Assembly (NCBI GenBank): GCA_013298625.1
Contig: JAAFIF010000001.1
Location: 124,001-188,000 of the forward strand
DNA: 64,000 nt
Reading direction: 5' to 3'
From: Myxococcales bacterium
GTDB taxonomy: Bacteria; Myxococcota_A; Polyangia; Polyangiales; Ga0077539
Part shown: positions 58,463 to 64,000 of the stretch, piece after piece
How the letters are laid out: every line of letters begins with the position of its first letter
Numbering within the stretch: the stretch's first letter is position 1
Made by a program: the position numbers and the translations under genes
Notes under the pieces: generated by a model
What the model saw: the letters and a program-made list of their open reading frames with translations, nothing else
Told to the model about the DNA's origin: nothing
Databases searched by the model: none

Positions 58463-60912
58463 GCTCCGCCGTCCATCTCGACGATCCCGCCCGAGTCGCT
58501 TCGCGTCCCCGCGTCGCCGAAGACCGTGGGCACGCAGCCGCCGATGCCGTTGCACTCGGAGGGAGGGCCGCCCGCGGGCGTGCAGTCGGTTCCAGCGGGC
58601 TCGTGCGCAGAGAACACGCAGGTCGGCAGCGGCCCCATGCACACGATGCTCCCCACCTGGCAGACGTTGCCCGACGGCCGGCAAAACGCGCCTGCGTCCG
58701 AGCAGCTCACGCCGCCGTCACCGTAGCTCACGCACTCGCCGCTCACGCAACGCGCGTTCATGTTGCACATCACGCCTTCGTTGGTCGGCTCGGCGGGCGA
58801 GCAGGTCGAGGTGCCGTCCCCCATACAAACCAGTCGAAACACCCTGCACGCGGTCATCATGCAGACCGTGCCCTCCATCGGGCACGTGGCGCGCTCGCAG
58901 CCGTTGGACAAGATGCCGTCGGCGTTCTCGAAGCCAGCGTCGCACACGAGCGAGCACGCCCCGGCCGAGCACACCGGCGTCGCGTTGGCGTACGGGCCGC
59001 ACTCGTTGCCGCAGCGACCGCAGTGCGCGACGGACGTGCTGAAGTTCTCCTCGCATCCGTCGGGCTGCATTCGGTTGCAGTCTCCGAAGCCTGCCGTGCA
59101 CATGTACGAGCACATTCCCCCGCTGCACGCGGCCTGCGTGTTCGTGAAGTCGCCGCACGGGGTCGTGCACGAGCCGCACGCGAGCACGTTGTTCTCGATG
59201 CGCGTCTCGCAGCCGTCGAGCGGGTCTCGGTTGCAGTCGGACCAGCCAGGGTTGCACGCGAAGCTGCAGCGACCGCCGCCGCAGGTCGGCGTCGAGTTCG
59301 GCCGCACGGGACACGCTGCGCTGCACGAGCCGCAGTGGCTCGGGTTGCTCTGCGTATCGACGCACGAGCCAGCGCAGCTGGTGGGCGTCGCGCCGCTGCA
59401 CGACATCGTGCACACGCCCGCGCTGCACATGCTCGCGCCGCAGTTGTTGCCGCACGAGCCGCAGGTCGCGGGGCTCGAGAGCGAAGCCTCGCAGCCGTTG
59501 CCCGCGTTCATGTCGCAGTCGGCGAAGCCCGGGCGACACGCGATCGAGCAGCTTCCCATCACGCACATCGCGCTCTGGTTCGCCGCTCCGACGCAGCGCT
59601 GCCTGCACCGGCCGCAGTGGTCGTTGCTGTTGCGAAGGTCCGCTTCGCAGCCGTTGGCGGCGTTGCCGTCGCAGTCTTCGAAGCCAGGATCGCAGACGAT
59701 TTCGCAGCGACCTGCGCGGCATTGCGGCGCGGCGTTCGCGCCGGCTGTGCAGGCGTTGCGGCACGCGCCGCAGTGGTTGACGTCGGTGCCGAGCGCGACC
59801 TCGCAGCCGTTTGCCGCAGCGCCATCGCAATCGGCGAAGCCCGCGCTGCAGGTGCCCGTGCACCTACCCGCCATGCACGCGCGCGTCCCGTTGGCGAACT
59901 CGGCGCACTCTCGTCCGCACATTCCGCAGTGAAGGACGCTGCTCTGGACGTTGGCGCAGATGCTTCCGCACATCGTCTCGCCGGACATGCACGAGGACAC
60001 GCAGCCGCGAGCGCCTCCGCAGAGCGGGGTCGCGCCTTCGCAGCGCACCCGGCAACGGTTGCAATCGGTCACGGACATGAGGTCCGTCTCGCAGCCGTTG
60101 GCGTCCTGCGTGTCGCAGTTGTCGAGCCCTGGCTGGCACGACAGCACGCGGCACTCGCCAGCGACGCAGCTTGTTGCATCGACGCCGGACAGATCCGAGC
60201 AGCGGCGACCGCACACGCCGCAGTGGTTCGGGTCCGATTGCTGATCGACGCACGTCGCGCTGCAGAGCGATCGCCCCGGCGCGCACGGCCCCGCGTCGCT
60301 CGCGTCCATCGCGCTCGCGTCCATCGCGCTCGCGTCCATCGAGCCGCCGTCGCGCGGGGGCACGACAGAGGTCTCTGGAGCGCCAGCGTCCATACGCGAC
60401 GAAGGCAGCGGCCCGCGCACCTCTTGCTCGCAGCCATAGCGCCCGCACGTGTAGCCGGGCGGACACTGCTGGTTCTCGAGGATCAGGCAGCGGTTGGCGA
60501 GGTACACCCAGAGCGTCACCGCGTCTTCGCGCGGAAACGTCGCCACAGCCCGCACGGTGAACAGCTCGTCTTGATCCATCACCTGACCGCGCATCGCCGT
60601 GACGCGCGTGTCGAGGATCGTCCCGACCTTGTCGGACGAGAGCGTCACAGCGACGTCGCCCGGGAGCCGAAATCCGCCGCCCGTTCCGTCGAGGGGAAAC
60701 ACTCGGTCGTAGAAGTCATCGGCCGTGGTCGGGTGCTTCAGCTGCACGCGCATCGCGCGAAGCGTGCCCATCGCGCCCTGCGGAATGTCTGTCTCGATCC
60801 GCACGATGATCTGCCGCGGCGCAGGCTTGCACGAGCCCAACGTCACCAGCGCGACGATCATCGCCGCGAGCCGTCTCATCGCTGACCAGCGCAGCACCGT
60901 GATTGTTTTCAT
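58459..60912 (-). CDS. Large Cys-rich repeat lipoprotein
   Basis: 817 residues; GAGG ribosome site before the ATG at 60912. Signal and lipobox LGSC. A ~120-residue beta domain (IIVRIETDIPQGAMG onward) precedes an Asp/Ala linker with MDASAMDASAMDAS. The bulk (about 210-740) is made of at least seven units of ~45 residues with NGCE and HCGxC patterns (ANGCEVALGTDVNHCGACRNAC, split here for description), giving dozens of cysteines. Similar repeats occur in giant myxobacterial surface proteins. Operon with PEGA protein and TonB receptor suggests a surface complex. Confidence 0.82.
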   Translation of the reverse strand: MKTITVLRWSAMRRLAAMIVALVTLGSCKPAPRQIIVRIETDIPQGAMGTLRAMRVQLKHPTTADDFYDRVFPLDGTGGGFRLPGDVAVTLSSDKVGTILDTRVTAMRGQVMDQDELFTVRAVATFPREDAVTLWVYLANRCLILENQQCPPGYTCGRYGCEQEVRGPLPSSRMDAGAPETSVVPPRDGGSMDASAMDASAMDASDAGPCAPGRSLCSATCVDQQSDPNHCGVCGRRCSDLSGVDATSCVAGECRVLSCQPGLDNCDTQDANGCETDLMSVTDCNRCRVRCEGATPLCGGARGCVSSCMSGETMCGSICANVQSSVLHCGMCGRECAEFANGTRACMAGRCTGTCSAGFADCDGAAANGCEVALGTDVNHCGACRNACTAGANAAPQCRAGRCEIVCDPGFEDCDGNAANGCEADLRNSNDHCGRCRQRCVGAANQSAMCVMGSCSIACRPGFADCDMNAGNGCEASLSSPATCGSCGNNCGASMCSAGVCTMSCSGATPTSCAGSCVDTQSNPSHCGSCSAACPVRPNSTPTCGGGRCSFACNPGWSDCNRDPLDGCETRIENNVLACGSCTTPCGDFTNTQAACSGGMCSYMCTAGFGDCNRMQPDGCEENFSTSVAHCGRCGNECGPYANATPVCSAGACSLVCDAGFENADGILSNGCERATCPMEGTVCMMTACRVFRLVCMGDGTSTCSPAEPTNEGVMCNMNARCVSGECVSYGDGGVSCSDAGAFCRPSGNVCQVGSIVCMGPLPTCVFSAHEPAGTDCTPAGGPPSECNGIGGCVPTVFGDAGTRSDSGGIVEMDGGA
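60297..60341. repeat. 15-bp tandem repeat encoding MDASA
   Basis: Three copies of CGCGCTCGCGTCCAT in the linker of the Cys-rich lipoprotein gene, reading MDASA on the minus strand. A likely site of length variation. Confidence 0.75.
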
Positions 60913-60920
60913 CGTCGACC

Positions 60921-61883
60921 TCACTGCGGCGTGTCCACGGTCGCGAGCGACCCCATGATCGGCGGAGGCGCGGGCCACAGGACCACGGCGGTGGTCACGC
61001 CCGCGGCGATCACGACGCCAGTCGCGACCCAGAACCACGGGCTGTCGAAGACCGTCCTGCGGTCTCGAAGGCTCGCCCGAATGGTCTGTCGCTGACCGAC
61101 AAACGACTGAATCTCTCGCGTAAACGGGTGGTGGTGCGGGCCGAGGACATCGACCGTGTGCCGGCCAGCTCGCACGATCTCGTCGACCGTTCCGTGGCCG
61201 ATTTCGCGGCCGTCGATGCGGACGAGCGCCTCGGGCACCGCGCTCTCGACGCGCAGAAACGACAGCTCGTTCGTGCGCACCAAGACCAGCGAAGCCACTG
61301 AGTTGCTCCCGCGCCGCAGCGTCACGCGCCGCTCGGCGTTGGCATACCCGTCGGCCACCGCCGTGAGCACGTGCTCGCCTGGGTCGAGCACGACAGCGCC
61401 CTCGGCGAGGTTCACTTCGCGTCCATCGACCCGCACTCGCGCGGTGATCGGGTCCGCAGTGACCTCGAGGCGACAGACCGCCGTCGACGAGTCCTGCAAG
61501 AGCTGCTCGGCTTGCGAGACCAACGCAGGATCCGCCGCGGCAGACACCGTGCGCAAGAACGCTCGCAGCGACTCGGCTGCGCCCCTGTAGCGTCCCACCG
61601 CGCGCTGCGCGAGCGCGAGGTTGTAGTACACCGGCGGCGTCGGCCGAAGGTCTCTGGCCGCTTCGAGCTCGGCGATCGCCTCGAACCACTGCCCGCCGCG
61701 GATCAGCTCGACGCCACGCTGAAATCGCTGCCGCGCCTGCGCCCTCGTCGGGTCTTCGACCGGAGGCTGCGGCGCGACGGGCGCGCTCGACGTCTCAGGT
61801 GCTGCGGTCTGCGCGGCCTGCGCGAGCGCGGTCGCTTCAACCGCGAACGCAGCGCATGCAAAGAAAGCAGGTCGGAATCTCAT
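60921..61883 (-). CDS. TPR-PEGA exported protein
   Basis: 320 residues. Signal peptide (FFACAAFAVEATALAQ). A TPR-like pair at about 50-112 (FQRGVELIRGGQWFEAIAE, YYNLALAQRAVGRYRGAAES). Two PEGA domains follow (about 138-200 and 208-250; VRVDGREVNLAEG, VRIDGREIGHG). A C-terminal membrane helix (about 285-303). PEGA domains are usually surface or periplasmic and often accompany bacterial Ser/Thr kinases. The kinase gene ends 2 bp upstream, so co-expression is very likely. Confidence 0.85.
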   Translation of the reverse strand: MRFRPAFFACAAFAVEATALAQAAQTAAPETSSAPVAPQPPVEDPTRAQARQRFQRGVELIRGGQWFEAIAELEAARDLRPTPPVYYNLALAQRAVGRYRGAAESLRAFLRTVSAAADPALVSQAEQLLQDSSTAVCRLEVTADPITARVRVDGREVNLAEGAVVLDPGEHVLTAVADGYANAERRVTLRRGSNSVASLVLVRTNELSFLRVESAVPEALVRIDGREIGHGTVDEIVRAGRHTVDVLGPHHHPFTREIQSFVGQRQTIRASLRDRRTVFDSPWFWVATGVVIAAGVTTAVVLWPAPPPIMGSLATVDTPQ

Positions 61884-61885
61884 CG

Positions 61886-63427
61886 CTATTCGTACTCGCT
61901 CAGCGGGATGTTCGCCGACGGCGTCTGGCCAGCGCTCGTCGTCGTCGTACGTCCCCCCGCGCTCGACGGATTGCTCGGCGCTGTCGTTGGCTGCGAGTTG
62001 CTCTGCGCGGGTTGCGTTGGCTGCGCGGGTTGCGCTTGCTGTGCTGTCTGCGTGGGTTGCGTTGGCTGCGTTGGCTGCGTTGGCTGCGTTGACGGAGCGT
62101 TCGCGCCCACGGTGGGACGAGAGCGCCCGGCACGCCCCGCGGCGACCGCGGCGGACGACGAAGCATCGGCGGCTTCGTTGCTCGCTTGCGAAGCGGCGTC
62201 GGGCTCGGGCTCGGCGCGCTGCGCGATCACGACGTCGTCAGCGGCGATCACGGTTGGGCGCGGCGACACGTCGACGTTTGGACCCTTGTTGCGCTGGGCG
62301 AATGCGATCGCGCCCCCTGCGCCGAGGGCCACGACCGCGAGGGCAATGAGCGCTCCGTAGCTGGCGTTGCGCTTGGCGGCGGCCGGCGCTGGCGTGGCAA
62401 CCGGGGAAGCGCCCGTCGCGACGGGCCCGAGCTCGTACGCGTTGGACTGATGAAACTCGACGAGAGACGGCGACGAAGCCTTGAGCTTCGGGTCTCGAAG
62501 GCCCATCTGCGTCTTGCGACGGCTGACCGCGCCTTCGGGGGGGCGAACGTCGCCGGTCTTTCGGACGATTCCGCACGCGTGCGCCATGGCGTTGGCAAAC
62601 GCGGCCATGTCCGGGTAGCGCCGCGCAGGATCGACGTCGATCGCCCGCTGAACGACGTCGACCACGTTTTTGGGAAGCCACGGGGCGCGCGTGCCGAGGG
62701 CCGTCGTTCGTCCGGTCGCCGTCGCGACGAGGACGGCCGCGCCTTCGAGGTCTCCCGTCGGAAGCGCCCCCGAGAGGCACTCGTAGAACACCACGCCCAT
62801 CGAGTAGATGTCCGCGGCCGCGCCCACGCCGGTGCCCTGCGCTTGCTCGGGGGACATGTACTCGGGCGTCCCGAGCACGAAGCCCGTCTGCGTGAGTGCA
62901 GTAGAGTCCTTGTCGAGCGTCTTGGCGATGCCGAAGTCGAGGAGCTTGGGGACGATCTTACCGCCAGAATCCCTAGTGATATAGATGTTGTCCGGCTTGA
63001 GATCCCGGTGGATCACCCCGCGCGCGTGCGAGAACGCGAGCGCGTCCATCACCGGCAAGAGCACGTCCGCCGCTTCGACGACGCCGAGCAGGCCGAGCTC
63101 AGCGAGCCGATCGCCGAGCGACTGGCCGTCGAGAAACTCGAGGACGAGGTAGACCGTTCCGTCGTCGTCTTGCCCGAGGTCGTACACCTCGACGATGTTC
63201 GGGTGCGCCAGGTCGCGCATCATGTTGGCCTCGCGGATGAACCGCGAGACGACGTCCGCCCGCTCGGCGTACTCGTAGTTGAGCAGCTTGATGGCGACGG
63301 GGCGGCCCGAGTCGAGCGCTTCACCCTTGAAGACGACGCCCATGCCGCCGCGTCCGAGGATGGCCTCGACACGAAAGCGCCCCGCCAGGACGGCGCCGAT
63401 GCGCTCTTCATGTTTCAGGATCGGCAA
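61886..63427 (-). CDS. Transmembrane Ser/Thr protein kinase
   Basis: 513 residues from the TTG at 63427, chosen because GGAGGA lies 5 bp upstream and a promoter fits before it; the open frame extends to 63610. Complete Hanks-type kinase domain: GRGGMGVVFKG, Lys47 in AIK, HRDLKPDN (140-147), DFGIAK (164-169), GTPEYMSPEQ. A membrane helix (about 357-377) divides it from an outside tail with PTQ/TQP repeats. It probably controls its operon partners, PEGA, Cys-rich and TonB receptor proteins, and may create pThr sites for FHA proteins. Confidence 0.9.
   Translation of the reverse strand: MPILKHEERIGAVLAGRFRVEAILGRGGMGVVFKGEALDSGRPVAIKLLNYEYAERADVVSRFIREANMMRDLAHPNIVEVYDLGQDDDGTVYLVLEFLDGQSLGDRLAELGLLGVVEAADVLLPVMDALAFSHARGVIHRDLKPDNIYITRDSGGKIVPKLLDFGIAKTLDKDSTALTQTGFVLGTPEYMSPEQAQGTGVGAAADIYSMGVVFYECLSGALPTGDLEGAAVLVATATGRTTALGTRAPWLPKNVVDVVQRAIDVDPARRYPDMAAFANAMAHACGIVRKTGDVRPPEGAVSRRKTQMGLRDPKLKASSPSLVEFHQSNAYELGPVATGASPVATPAPAAAKRNASYGALIALAVVALGAGGAIAFAQRNKGPNVDVSPRPTVIAADDVVIAQRAEPEPDAASQASNEAADASSSAAVAAGRAGRSRPTVGANAPSTQPTQPTQPTQPTQTAQQAQPAQPTQPAQSNSQPTTAPSNPSSAGGRTTTTSAGQTPSANIPLSEYE
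62014..62092. repeat. 9-bp repeats encoding TQP in kinase tail
   Basis: Repeated GTTGGCTGC units (with GCGGGTTGC variants) give a run of TQP/AQP in the extracytoplasmic tail of the kinase. Likely variable in length. Confidence 0.7.
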
Positions 63428-63493
63428 GGCTTCCTCCGCATCTGTGCCGGGACGCCGACGAAACTCGAAAAGTCCCGCGCTGCGCTGAAAATC

Positions 63494-63522
63494 ACGGTAT
63501 CGGCCGCTGTGTAGTGGGTCAA
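63494..63522 (-). promoter_or_regulatory. Candidate promoter for the kinase operon
   Basis: On the minus strand, TTGACC (63522-63517) and TACCGT (63499-63494) are 17 bp apart, 67 bp before the TTG start. Good -35, moderate -10. The rest of the divergent gap (63428-63794) holds no convincing gene. Confidence 0.4.
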
Positions 63523-63794
63523 GTTCACGAGCCAGTCGTCCCGTCGAACGTCTGGGCGAGCGGGGCCTTGGGGACTGTGTTCGAAAAAAAATCTCGCCCG
63601 TTGGAACCAACGCTCCCGGGCCCTGTCTCTACCCCCGAACCGAGCGCGACCGATGAGCGCGCACCGAGCGGGGCCCAGCATTCTGGGCCGCTGGGTGCGC
63701 AGCAGCTCGAACGAGCGACTCGATCTCGACCTCTCGTCCCCTTTCGCTACAGGGGCGTTCGTGCCCTCACGCACGCGCCTCAGGAGATTGCGCC

Positions 63795-64000
63795 ATGACC
63801 AAGCACATCGCCGACGCCGCCTCTTCTTCGACCTCGATCGACCGCGAGGAGCTCTTTCAGCTCGTGAAGCGCTCGGACATGAACACCGCCGAGGTCGAGA
63901 ACACCGAGCGCGCCGTGATCGAGCTCTCGGTCCTGTGGCAGACGAGCATCCTGCGCGTGGCGCACCTCGAGGCGACCAAGGGCTTCGCGGTCTCTTCGCA
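63795..64000 (+). CDS. Start of a probable AgmX/PglI-like protein, 3' truncated
   Basis: 68 residues visible, running off the right edge; AGGAG ribosome site 9 bp before the ATG. After a Ser-rich start, ENTERAVIELSVLWQTSIL and RVAHLEATKGFAVS resemble the N-terminal beta domain of AgmX/PglI-type proteins (VLWxxSVLHVAHL), which in myxobacteria belong to the gliding/TonB-like envelope machines. It has no signal peptide, like those proteins. The rest must be read from the next window to confirm. Confidence 0.45.
   Translation, partial: MTKHIADAASSSTSIDREELFQLVKRSDMNTAEVENTERAVIELSVLWQTSILRVAHLEATKGFAVSS

Noticed and set aside
1..64000. CRISPR arrays, tRNA or rRNA genes, IS elements and prophage genes
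   Set aside because: No spaced direct repeats, no tRNA-like cloverleaf with CCA-type end or anticodon arm, and no transposase or phage structural motif was recognised by eye. Short ones could have been missed.

Overview
The window comes from a very GC-rich genome with tightly packed genes. It looks like a myxobacterium, most likely of the Polyangiales/Sandaracinaceae type. Reasons: Asp/Ala-rich linkers after lipoprotein boxes, many Cys-rich surface lipoproteins, a TIGR02996 repeat-companion protein, a Ser/Thr kinase with a Pro/Gln/Thr tail, FHA, PEGA and pentapeptide proteins, WG.S..DVW propeller repeats, and five ECF sigma factors in 64 kb. This placement is inferred from gene content. No rRNA, tRNA, CRISPR array, IS transposase or phage gene was seen.

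Layout. 1-5.3 kb: the end of a Cys-rich secreted protein, a ~490-bp imperfect inverted repeat, a TIGR02996 protein, a nested hairpin repeat and a TonB-like protein. 5.4-8.3 kb: succinate dehydrogenase/fumarate reductase flavoprotein and Fe-S subunits, with no membrane anchor gene beside them. 8.3-9.5 kb: an overlapping ECF sigma / one-helix protein / Spy-like trio. 9.6-20.4 kb: a hydrolase, methyltransferases, an SDR, a Uma2-like protein, a TPR-TylF protein, and a pentapeptide-to-YigZ operon. 20.4-25.5 kb: the first outer membrane protein-sigma-anti-sigma module, divergent from an ArsR-rhodanese/MFS pair that has a clear operator. 25.5-30.7 kb: a DUF1517 protein, an intradiol dioxygenase, a PIG-L deacetylase, and a metallothionein-ECF-MerC operon. 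32.1-37 kb: two tandem membrane proteins with a spermidine-synthase fold. 37-43 kb: outer-membrane and envelope proteins, HPF and FHA proteins, and an FAD-linked oxidase related to alkyl-DHAP synthase. 43-56 kb: two more copies of the outer membrane protein-sigma-anti-sigma module, separated by lipoproteins, a PLC-like enzyme, a hemerythrin, a second DUF1517 protein and a PHP-type hydrolase. 56-63.4 kb: a four-gene operon of kinase, TPR-PEGA protein, Cys-rich lipoprotein and a TonB-dependent receptor carrying its own TonB-C-like domain. The right edge holds the start of a probable AgmX/PglI-like protein.

Many junctions are four-base stop/start overlaps (ATGA, GTGA, TTGA), so translational coupling is common. 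The strongest candidates for something new are three things: the thrice-repeated envelope-sigma module, the metallothionein / Cys-tailed sigma / MerC operon, and a ~47-bp element with a perfect 14-bp palindrome found upstream of two unrelated genes.
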